Of a DNA stretch of 15,567 bases, positions 1-6,350 are shown piece after piece (the stretch's first letter is position 1; the number at the start of each line of letters is the position of its first letter). Below the pieces are notes generated by a model. That model was given only the letters and a program-made list of their open reading frames with translations. It did not search any database and was not told the origin of the DNA. The translations under genes were made by a program, and so were the position numbers. Location of the stretch: NCBI GenBank assembly GCA_002428045.1, contig DIZZ01000054.1, positions 1-15,567 on the forward strand. The letters run 5' to 3'. This stretch comes from Verrucomicrobia bacterium UBA6015. GTDB lineage: Bacteria > Verrucomicrobiota > Kiritimatiellia > UBA8416.

Positions 1-737
1 ATGCAGATGTCGCGTGCCGCTGTCGAACCGCCGGGAAGGGCGATGGCCGCCGAACGCTTGAATGTTTCCACATCAATGATATCGACTTGCGCGGCGACGA
101 TCTGGGTGCCGGATGCCTGGGATGGAAGATGCTGGACCACCAGAAGCGTTTTCCCATCGGGGGTGATCGCCGCGGCAATCGGCTCGCGCCCGACCGCGAG
201 GCTGGCGACCTGCTTGCCACTTCCGATGTCATAGGCCGTCACCTTGTCAGCGAAACGGTTACACACATATACCGTCCTGCGATCGGCTGACAGGCACGGA
301 GCCACCGGCGTGTGGCCCGCGGGAATCGACCCGGCCAGGACGAAGGTCCGCGTATCGATGATGTCGATCGCCCCATCAGCCGTTCCACGGGTCACATACA
401 GTCGCCCCCCCCCTGCATCGAGAACAAGTCCGGAAGGAGCCCCTGCCAGCGACACGGAGGCGGTCACCGCCCCCGACTCGAGGTCGACGCGCTCGACACT
501 CGACCCGGTATGGTTGATGACATAAACCGACCCCGACGCCGTGCCCGCAACCAGATCAAGCGGCGAACGGAAAGGATAGTCCGGCCCCAGGGGCAAACCT
601 TCAAGCGTTTGGCCACCGAATGAAGGACCGATCACCAAAAACAGCACAGCAAACATCAAAGCCAGCCGACCAACCCCAGCGGTTGAAAAGCGGTTACACC
701 ACGGGGTGAAGGGCACGGCACCTATCAAGCTAATCAT
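1..737 (-). CDS. YVTN/YncE-like beta-propeller protein, N-terminal part (runs off the left edge)
   Basis: An open frame on the minus strand from ATG at 737-735 continues unbroken to the window edge, giving about 245 residues with the C-terminus missing. Residues 1-24 are a somewhat long N-region, 25-40 a hydrophobic stretch (LALMFAVLFLVIGPSF), so a signal peptide with cleavage near residue 42 is likely and the protein should be periplasmic or surface-exposed. After it come four repeated blades of about 42 residues, each with a strand like VYVINHTGSSVERVDL, LYVTRGTADGAIDIID, VYVCNRFADKVTAYDI, followed by xxSLxxGxxPxxxxxxxD; this is the YVTN/YncE (surface-layer) propeller pattern. The fragment ends in GGSTAARDIC, which I recall from propellers of Planctomycetes/Verrucomicrobia that carry haem c domains further on, but no CxxCH lies in the visible part. 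A weak AAGG lies 9 bases before the start. It contains a 9-G run at 405-413. Function unknown; ligand or redox partner cannot be told from this fragment. Confidence 0.8.
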   Translation of the reverse strand, partial: MISLIGAVPFTPWCNRFSTAGVGRLALMFAVLFLVIGPSFGGQTLEGLPLGPDYPFRSPLDLVAGTASGSVYVINHTGSSVERVDLESGAVTASVSLAGAPSGLVLDAGGGRLYVTRGTADGAIDIIDTRTFVLAGSIPAGHTPVAPCLSADRRTVYVCNRFADKVTAYDIGSGKQVASLAVGREPIAAAITPDGKTLLVVQHLPSQASGTQIVAAQVDIIDVETFKRSAAIALPGGSTAARDIC

Positions 738-782
738 CGGCAAAACCTTAAAATGAAAATTGTCTCCAATCGATTTAAGTTA

Positions 783-810
783 ATCATAGCGGATGAGAGC
801 ATCTCAACAA
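783..810 (-). promoter_or_regulatory. Possible sigma70-type promoter for the YVTN gene
   Basis: Reading the minus strand, TTGTTG (805-810) and TATGAT (783-788) are separated by 16 bases, about 45 bases before the ATG of the propeller gene. A perfect TTGACA also occurs at 819-824 but is 30 bases from TATGAT, too far to pair with it. The gap between the fucosidase stop and this gene (738-845, 108 bases) is long enough to hold its own promoter, and I see no clear hairpin-plus-T-run terminator in it. Weak, pattern-only evidence; promoter rules for this phylum are not certain. Confidence 0.25.
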
Positions 811-840
811 CCCCCTCGTGTCAAAATAATGCACTCATCC
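791..840. repeat. Short inverted repeat downstream of the fucosidase gene
   Basis: GGATGAG at 791-797 and CTCATCC at 834-840 are perfect 7-bp inverted arms with a 36-base spacer, starting 5 bases after the fucosidase stop codon. There is no T run after the second arm in the direction of transcription, so it is not a standard intrinsic terminator. It could be a weak transcript-end structure or chance. Confidence 0.25.
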
Positions 841-845
841 TGAGT

Positions 846-2174
846 CTATAGGATGACAGGTTCAACGGCAGTGAGCTTGACGATGATTGGGTTCGGCCAG
901 CGCGAATTGTTGTAGATCCGCTGGGCACGCATGATGTCGAGGTGCAAGCCGTCATCCTTCTGCTCGAAGCGGGGTACCGGATCGACGTTTGGGGCATATT
1001 CCAAGACCTTGCCGTCGTGACCCAATACGCTGATCCGGGTGCTGGCGGTGGCTTTCATCGACTGAAGTACAAAGTCTTTGCGCTGACCGCGCTGCCAATC
1101 GGGGAGTTTGGTTAGGAATGCGTATACGGTACCTGGATCATCGGCATTGCGGGTGAACCAGACGTCCCCCTCGCGGGTGACATGCCAGGGGCGGACCTTG
1201 TAGATGGCCTCGCCGTTGATGAAGAGCCAAAGCCCGAGTTCGCGGATGATGCGTTCCTGCTCGAAGGGAATCACGCCGGATGGCTCGGGGCCTACATTGA
1301 GCAGGAGATTGCCGCCCTTGGCGCGGGTCTCGATAAGCATTTCGATCAACGTGGTTCCTGATTTGTAGGTTTCGTTGGTCGGCTTGAACTGCCATTGGGT
1401 TCCGAGCGTGAAACAGGCCTCCCACGGTTCTCTGGGAGCCTGGTCCGGCAGCCGTTGCTCCGGGGTCTCCATCCCCCCGCGTGTGACCAAGGTGTCGGGC
1501 TGGAGTTTCCAGGCGAGGTCGCGGATGCCGTCCGGCTGACCGTCGATGAACAGATAGTCCACCGCACCGTAGTTGGCATAGAGCTCCTCGATCTGCGCAA
1601 GGTTGTGCTGCATCAGCTCCGGATTATTAAGAGGCATAACCTCCGGCACGTTGCGGGCGATCGACTTTCCCTGCCTGTGCAATATCCAGAAATCATCAGG
1701 CGAGAAATAAAACCCGACACCGAGATCGACCCCGCGGAAGGCATCGGCGTACATTTTAGTGATGTCCTTCCTGTACGGGGTATGCGCGATGGAAAAGTCC
1801 GTCGTCCGGGTATGAAACATGCAGAACCCGCTATGATGCTTGTTCGTAAAAACCGCATACTTGAACCCGCAGAGCTTCGCCAGGGCTGCCCACTCGACTG
1901 GATCGTATTTCGAGGGATAGAAGGATCGCGGCAGTTCCTCGAAGAAACGGCGGGCATAGTCATCATCCGCGCCCACGAGACTGTGGCTGATCACCGATCC
2001 GAGCTGCGAGTCCAGTGACCAATGGATAAACATCCCGAGCGCCTGGTCGCGAAAAGCCTCCAATCGCTCCGGCTTGTTGCGGATCTTACCGGTTGCCACT
2101 GCCTCATCGTCGGCGTTCTGATTGAGGAAGGTTGCCTGGTTTGGCAACTTCACCTTGTCGGTTTTAGCGGTCAT
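846..2174 (-). CDS. Alpha-L-fucosidase, glycoside hydrolase family 29
   Basis: This 442-residue protein should release terminal alpha-L-fucose from glycans by the retaining mechanism of GH29. The (beta/alpha)8 barrel spans about residues 40-330: GMFIHWSLDS at 47-56 and NKHHSGFCMFHTRTTDFS at 111-128 are typical substrate-pocket stretches; VDYLFIDGQPD at 205-215 carries the likely nucleophile D211; PWEACFTLGTQWQF at 250-263 carries a likely acid/base, E252, in the position seen in the GH29-B type; GGNLLLNVGPEPSG (287-300) is the end-of-barrel motif. Residues about 330-442 form a beta-rich C-terminal domain. No signal peptide is visible, so a cytoplasmic enzyme is inferred, unlike many secreted GH29 enzymes. 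AAGGG lies 7-8 bases before ATG. It starts 10 bases after the stop of ppnP and appears to be the last gene of the isomerase-esterase-ppnP-fucosidase set. Family is sure; exact linkage specificity is not. Confidence 0.93.
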   Translation of the reverse strand: MTAKTDKVKLPNQATFLNQNADDEAVATGKIRNKPERLEAFRDQALGMFIHWSLDSQLGSVISHSLVGADDDYARRFFEELPRSFYPSKYDPVEWAALAKLCGFKYAVFTNKHHSGFCMFHTRTTDFSIAHTPYRKDITKMYADAFRGVDLGVGFYFSPDDFWILHRQGKSIARNVPEVMPLNNPELMQHNLAQIEELYANYGAVDYLFIDGQPDGIRDLAWKLQPDTLVTRGGMETPEQRLPDQAPREPWEACFTLGTQWQFKPTNETYKSGTTLIEMLIETRAKGGNLLLNVGPEPSGVIPFEQERIIRELGLWLFINGEAIYKVRPWHVTREGDVWFTRNADDPGTVYAFLTKLPDWQRGQRKDFVLQSMKATASTRISVLGHDGKVLEYAPNVDPVPRFEQKDDGLHLDIMRAQRIYNNSRWPNPIIVKLTAVEPVIL

Positions 2175-2184
2175 GCCAGCCCTT

Positions 2185-2499
2185 TCAAGCGATAAACGAG
2201 CAGCAGTAGTCGGTCAGGGTCTTGACGTGCACCTTGAATTTTTCCGATGGCGGGACATCAAAGGCCTCTCCACCCTTGATTGCCTTCCATTTGGAAGCCC
2301 CTGGCAGCATGACATCCAGCTCGCCGGAGAGAATCTCCATGATTTCCTTCTCGGCGGTACCAAACTCATACTCGCCAGGCAGCATGACCCCGAGCGACTT
2401 CCTTGAACCGTCGGCAAAGCGGATCGTCCGACTCGTCACCCGTCCCTCGAAATATACATTCGCCTTTTTCACCACCGTTACATTCTCAAACGTCGTCAT
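2185..2499 (-). CDS. ppnP: Pyrimidine/purine nucleoside phosphorylase PpnP (cupin, formerly UPF0345/DUF1255)
   Basis: A 104-residue single-domain cupin that, by family knowledge, phosphorolyses diverse nucleosides to a free base and (deoxy)ribose 1-phosphate in the cytoplasm. It aligns along its whole length with E. coli PpnP (YaiE): the NVYFEGRVTSRTI start, SLGVMLPGEYEFGTAEKEIM, the SGELDVMLPG hairpin and FDVPPSEKFKVHV are all recognisable. Start choice: two in-frame ATGs exist, at 2505 and 2499. AGGA at 2508-2511 is only 2 bases from the first but 8 bases from the second, so I take 2499; starting at 2505 would only add M-D. It lies 10 bases before the fucosidase gene and about 42 bases after the esterase gene, in a sugar-degradation set where a nucleoside enzyme is unexpected. 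Confidence 0.9.
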   Translation of the reverse strand: MTTFENVTVVKKANVYFEGRVTSRTIRFADGSRKSLGVMLPGEYEFGTAEKEIMEILSGELDVMLPGASKWKAIKGGEAFDVPPSEKFKVHVKTLTDYCCSFIA

Positions 2500-2547
2500 A
2501 TCCATGTTCCTTTCTTATAATGATCCATTATCAACACTACAAAGGGG

Positions 2548-4044
2548 TTATTGCCAAAGTTCACATTGAAATGGGGTCGCGGGCAAGCCGTTCTTGTTGT
2601 AGAGGCTGGCTTCCGGGATATTGCTCCAGCCATAGCGGACAGCGACCGGTTTTTCCACCTTATCACTGGTCACCACCACTGTATTCCCCTCGATTACGGC
2701 GGAGGCTGGCACAAAGTTGGTGCCACCGCCGCTGATGTCAAAACCGACCAGCGTGTCGGTCTTGGCCACCAGGCCATCGCCCACATGCTTGAATGACAAC
2801 ACCGCCTGATTGCTGCGGATCTCGAGCGTGTCGAAGAGCGGCCCGGAATACACGATGTTCTCGCCATAGGCAAGGGCTCTTGCCGCCAGAGCCAGACGCT
2901 CCCCCACCGGCTGCTTGTCCACTGGATGGATGTCGGTCGGATGGCCGTAGTCGGTGATCACCGCCATGGCGGTTTTGGGCACCGTCTTCCATGTGAAAAG
3001 CTGAGCATCCCGGATCTCCGGCACCATGTTCTGATGCGGTGCGATCTGAACAAAAAGGAAGGGAAACTCGTGTCCAAAATCCTTGCGCCAAGATTGGATC
3101 AACGTTGGAAATTGAGTCCGATATAGCTCAGCAGCACCGGAGTCTCCTTCGCCTTGATAGAAGATGACGCCGCGAATCGCCATCGGTACCAGCGGCGCGA
3201 TCATCCCGTTGTATAGGGTGGTTGGACTGCGCTGATAAATGCTGGGCTCGACCGGCGGATTGGGCGACTGCAGCGGTCGTCCATTTTTTTGTTTCGCCTC
3301 TGGATTCCTGGCTATCGTGGCTTCATATTTCGCCAACTCGTCCTTGTATTTCGTCGCTTCAACGACAGGATCGTATGTTTTTACACGCTTATCGAATTCC
3401 GTAATCAGGGGTTTCAACTTCGGATTGCCAGTCATGGCCTCACGCGGTGTCCACGCCTGGGCCGGAGTGCCCCCCACCGAACTGTTGATGATGCCGATCG
3501 GCACCTTGCGAGTGGCAGCCAGATGTTTAGCGAAGAAATAACCCACCGCCGAAAAACCGCCAAGATTTTTGCCGTCAGACCGTGTCCAAGAGGCCTGGAT
3601 GCTCTCCGCTGGCTCCGGAATTGGCTTTCTCGGCACTTGCAACAAACGAATCAACGGATCAGGAGCTTTCGCTTCGGGCGTGCCTGTTGACTTGGATAGA
3701 CCGAACGCCATGTTGGACTGACCAGAAGCAAGCCAGACCTCGCCGACCAGCACATCGGAGATTGTTATATCCCCATCCGCCGAGCGAACGGTCAGCGTGC
3801 CCGGCTCCGCCGATGCGGCCAGCGGATCGAGACGAACCATCCAGCGCCCCTTGTCATCCGCCTGGGTGGATCTCTCCTGCCCGGCAAAGGTTACGGTCAC
3901 GCTTTCACCGCCCTTTCCAGTTCCCCAGATGGGTACCGGCATCCCCTGTTGCAACACCATGTGATCACTGAAGACACTGGCGATGTCCGCCCCCTGCCCC
4001 ACCGTCACGACCAACAACCACACACACAAGCATTTCAGCATCAT
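2548..4044 (-). CDS. Secreted sialate O-acetylesterase-like SGNH esterase (SASA family)
   Basis: A 498-residue esterase expected to remove O-acetyl groups from sugars (sialic acids or other acetylated glycans). Residues 1-18 are a signal peptide (MMLKCLCVWLLVVTVGQG), placing it outside the cytoplasm. An N-terminal beta domain (about 20-100, starting IASVFSDHMVLQQGMPVPIWG) is typical of the family. The SGNH-like catalytic domain follows: GEVWLASGQSNM at 101-112 with nucleophile S110, NSSVGGTPAQAWTP at 187-200, FYQGEGD at 295-301, and DIHPVDKQPVGERLA at 371-385 with the likely D371/H373 pair. The C-terminal part (about 400-498) is beta-rich. The start has only a distant GAGG about 12 bases upstream, and the second codon is also ATG. 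It sits 145 bases after the isomerase gene and about 42-48 before ppnP. Lysine/proline-rich residues 205-270 form a loop insertion. True substrate unknown. Confidence 0.92.
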   Translation of the reverse strand: MMLKCLCVWLLVVTVGQGADIASVFSDHMVLQQGMPVPIWGTGKGGESVTVTFAGQERSTQADDKGRWMVRLDPLAASAEPGTLTVRSADGDITISDVLVGEVWLASGQSNMAFGLSKSTGTPEAKAPDPLIRLLQVPRKPIPEPAESIQASWTRSDGKNLGGFSAVGYFFAKHLAATRKVPIGIINSSVGGTPAQAWTPREAMTGNPKLKPLITEFDKRVKTYDPVVEATKYKDELAKYEATIARNPEAKQKNGRPLQSPNPPVEPSIYQRSPTTLYNGMIAPLVPMAIRGVIFYQGEGDSGAAELYRTQFPTLIQSWRKDFGHEFPFLFVQIAPHQNMVPEIRDAQLFTWKTVPKTAMAVITDYGHPTDIHPVDKQPVGERLALAARALAYGENIVYSGPLFDTLEIRSNQAVLSFKHVGDGLVAKTDTLVGFDISGGGTNFVPASAVIEGNTVVVTSDKVEKPVAVRYGWSNIPEASLYNKNGLPATPFQCELWQ

Positions 4045-4189
4045 TTTTATATAATATCCTCACTCCCAGAGACGAACGTCCTAACGGTGCTGCACAATAC
4101 GTTAAGAGGAATAGCAAGAGACCCCTTCGTGAAAAAGAGCGCCCCCGCCGTGGGCATTGATGGGACGTCCATCGGTGTCCACAACCCCC

Positions 4190-4981
4190 TTAGACCCCCT
4201 TGGACCGCAGGAAATCAAAGCTGGACGTGAGGCAATCAAACGGGTCGCGGAAGCATTGATCCTGCTCAACCGCATACCATTTCACACCAGCTGCGCGGCA
4301 GGCAGATATAATGCGGTCCCATTCGAGATTGCCTTCCCCGATAGGAGCCATGCGCGTCTCGTTTTTGCCTTCGACCACTTCCTTATCCTTGATATGAATC
4401 ACCGGCACCCGGCCCGGCACCCGTTTCAGGATGTTGGCGCAATTGAGACCCGCGTGCTCAATCCAGTACAGATCGAGTTCCAGCATCAGATCCGCCGGCG
4501 CTTCATCAATCAGGATATCCTCCAGCGTGAGATGCTGCCCGGCGGGCTTGTAGAATTCCGAGCTGTGGTTGTGGTGTCCGAAGCGGATACCCGCCGCCTT
4601 CAGCTTCTGGATGACCGGGATCGCATCCTTCACAAAATGCCGATATCCGGCAAGGGAGTGCTCATACGGCTTTGGAATCCCGCCGATCGCCGCGAAATCA
4701 CAGCCGACCAAGTGGTGGAACTCGATCTCCTTCTCGGTTGCATCCCGCAGAGCCTCCCACGACCGGTGGGTAGCGATGCACTTGAGCCCGTGATCGGCCA
4801 GCATACGCCCGGCCAGGGCGGCACTCACCTCCGGCGTTTCCCCGTTCATCGCCCCCACGGCGGAAAGCTGTACAGCGGGATACCCTATATCCGCCAGTTT
4901 CTTTAAACTGGCCGCGAAATCGGCGGCGGTCTTGGTGAACTCACGTACGGTAAACATTTGCGCTGCAATCTGAGTCGTCAT
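4190..4981 (-). CDS. Sugar phosphate isomerase/epimerase, xylose isomerase-like TIM barrel
   Basis: A 263-residue soluble protein of the AP endonuclease 2 / xylose isomerase-like TIM-barrel superfamily, whose members interconvert sugars, keto-sugars or inositols using a divalent metal. The strand and ligand pattern is visible: LADIGYPAVQLS (29-40), FGHHNHSSEF (134-143) with E142, LMLELDLYWIEHAG (165-178) with D170, VIHIKDK (194-200) with H196 and WYAVEQD (235-241) with E239, giving the expected E-D-H-E metal set. No signal peptide, so cytoplasmic. The start is firm: AAGGAGGT at 4987-4994 lies 5 bases before ATG. It is the first gene after the secretion operon and the first of the four-gene glycan set, preceded by a 12-bp palindrome. 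Exact substrate cannot be assigned from sequence; a catabolic sugar conversion is inferred from the neighbours. Confidence 0.88.
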   Translation of the reverse strand: MTTQIAAQMFTVREFTKTAADFAASLKKLADIGYPAVQLSAVGAMNGETPEVSAALAGRMLADHGLKCIATHRSWEALRDATEKEIEFHHLVGCDFAAIGGIPKPYEHSLAGYRHFVKDAIPVIQKLKAAGIRFGHHNHSSEFYKPAGQHLTLEDILIDEAPADLMLELDLYWIEHAGLNCANILKRVPGRVPVIHIKDKEVVEGKNETRMAPIGEGNLEWDRIISACRAAGVKWYAVEQDQCFRDPFDCLTSSFDFLRSKGV

Positions 4982-5018
4982 GGGAAACCTCCTTAAAGTT
5001 ACGTCAAAGTGACCGGTT

Positions 5019-5030
5019 AATATCGATATT
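5019..5030. promoter_or_regulatory. Perfect 12-bp palindrome, possible operator of the glycan gene set
   Basis: AATATCGATATT is perfectly self-complementary and lies in the 89-base gap between the gspF stop and the isomerase start, 38 bases before that ATG. A short AT-rich dyad just ahead of a sugar-utilisation operon is a common form of repressor site, but a single 12-bp palindrome can arise by chance and no matching copy was noticed ahead of the other genes. The same gap also holds TGGACA (minus strand) as a possible -35 element, with no convincing -10 partner. Confidence 0.25.
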
Positions 5031-5070
5031 CTGTCGTATCATCCAGAGCCTGTCCAGTTCTGATTTTTAA

Positions 5071-6345
5071 TTAACCAAGAACGCTGCGGCTGAGTTGAAG
5101 GATGCTGCTGAGGATGCCGAAAACGAGCAGGGCGACGAGCACAAAGACAAAAATGAGAGAGCCGGTGCCGATCCAGACCGTCATACGCTTGAGTTGTTCG
5201 CGCAACTCCTCCTGCCGTACTTGATGAATGCTGCGGAATCCGGCGACAAGGTCGCCCGCATCCTCACTGATGCTTAACACGTCCAAATCCATGTCGGGCA
5301 GGAGCTCCTGACGCCTGAGCGCGTCGGCAAAGGAGAGGCCGTCGTTGATGAAGACTCGGGCACCATTGAATAGCACCCGCAAGTGCTCATTACGGACGGC
5401 GCGCTCAATCAAGCGTAAGGCGACGGTGGTGTCCACCCCGCTGGCGAGCAGCACGGCCGTCAGGTTGCAAAGCCGTGCCAGTTCCGCGTTTCGGACGAGG
5501 GTCCGGATGCCTGGCAGCGACAGGCATTTGCGGTCCGTTATCAGGCGTCCGCCGGGCGTCTTACGCCATTGCCGGATAAGCAATACGGCACCGACGGTAA
5601 TGCCGATCAGGAAGGGTCCGCCAGTCAGGCTGAATTTCGCAAAGCCCATGACCAGCCGCGTGGGCAGGCTCAACTCGCCGCCCATGGAGGTCATCATGGA
5701 CTGCACATTAGGCATAAGATAGAACAACACAAAGAGCATCACACAAACCACCATGCCAAGCAAAAAGGCCGGATATGCCAAACCGGTCAGAACCTCCTTG
5801 CGCAACCGCCTACGACCATCAATCATCTCGATGATATTGGCCAGGATCGGGGCCACATTACCTGTGGCTTCACCCGCCTCGATCATGGCGATAGTGGTTG
5901 GATCGAACACGTTGGGCAGGGTTTGCATGGCGTGTCCCATGGTCGTCCCACGGCTAAGCTCATGCCACAGGCATCCACTCAAGGTCTTCAGACGTGGCAC
6001 GGTCAGGCGCTGGCTCAACGCCTTGACGGCATCCCCCAGTGGCATGCCGTTGACCACCAACTGGTGCAGCTTGGCAAAGAATGCCAAACTGATTTTATCA
6101 GCATCGCTCCGGCTGATCGATTCCTTCAACAGCCGCTCGCGGTCGACCGGGAATACGTTCCTCGGGGGCACCTCTCGCGAGGTCTTCGGTGTTGAGCTCG
6201 CTCCGGCATCGAGTGCCTGCACGGATATCGGCGTTAATTTCTTTTCGCGCAGACCACGCCGCACGGCCGTGGCATCGGCAGCATCGAACGTGCCGCTGGT
6301 TGAGGCCCCATCGGTGCCTACGGCCTTATAGTAAAATCGCGGCAT
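5071..6345 (-). CDS. gspF: Type II secretion inner-membrane platform protein GspF
   Basis: A 424-residue polytopic protein of the GspF/PilC family, the inner-membrane core that the GspE ATPase acts on to drive pseudopilus growth. MPRFYYKAVGTDGASTSGTFDA at the N-terminus is the usual short cytoplasmic entry. Two repeated T2SSF domains follow: about 86-208 (LAFFAKLHQLVVNGMPLGDAV; IAMIEAGEATGNV; TM about 192-211) and 289-413 (LARLCNLTAVLLASGVDTTVAL; ISEDAGDLVAGF; TM about 392-414), with another TM at 243-257 between them. Length matches the family (about 400). The frame stays open upstream into gspE, but I start at ATG 6345: it gives the canonical N-terminus and has GGAGGG at the end of gspE about 8 bases before it. 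It begins 5 bases after the gspE stop and is the last gene of the operon. Confidence 0.95.
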   Translation of the reverse strand: MPRFYYKAVGTDGASTSGTFDAADATAVRRGLREKKLTPISVQALDAGASSTPKTSREVPPRNVFPVDRERLLKESISRSDADKISLAFFAKLHQLVVNGMPLGDAVKALSQRLTVPRLKTLSGCLWHELSRGTTMGHAMQTLPNVFDPTTIAMIEAGEATGNVAPILANIIEMIDGRRRLRKEVLTGLAYPAFLLGMVVCVMLFVLFYLMPNVQSMMTSMGGELSLPTRLVMGFAKFSLTGGPFLIGITVGAVLLIRQWRKTPGGRLITDRKCLSLPGIRTLVRNAELARLCNLTAVLLASGVDTTVALRLIERAVRNEHLRVLFNGARVFINDGLSFADALRRQELLPDMDLDVLSISEDAGDLVAGFRSIHQVRQEELREQLKRMTVWIGTGSLIFVFVLVALLVFGILSSILQLSRSVLG

Positions 6346-6350
6346 CGCGG

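Noticed and set aside
783..824. TTGACA (819-824) paired with TATGAT (783-788) as a strong promoter
   Set aside because: The spacing is 30 bases, far from the 16-18 needed; TTGTTG at 805-810 is the more plausible partner.
1395..2018. Plus-strand open frame of 207 codons opposite the fucosidase
   Set aside because: It is antisense to conserved GH29 motifs and shows no family features.
4045..4189. 145-base gap between the isomerase and esterase genes, checked for a small gene, promoter or terminator
   Set aside because: No open frame with a ribosome site and no convincing promoter pair or hairpin with T run; left as unexplained spacer.
4157..4906. Plus-strand open frame of 249 codons opposite the isomerase
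   Set aside because: It mirrors the isomerase frame, whose metal ligands and strong ribosome site are clear.
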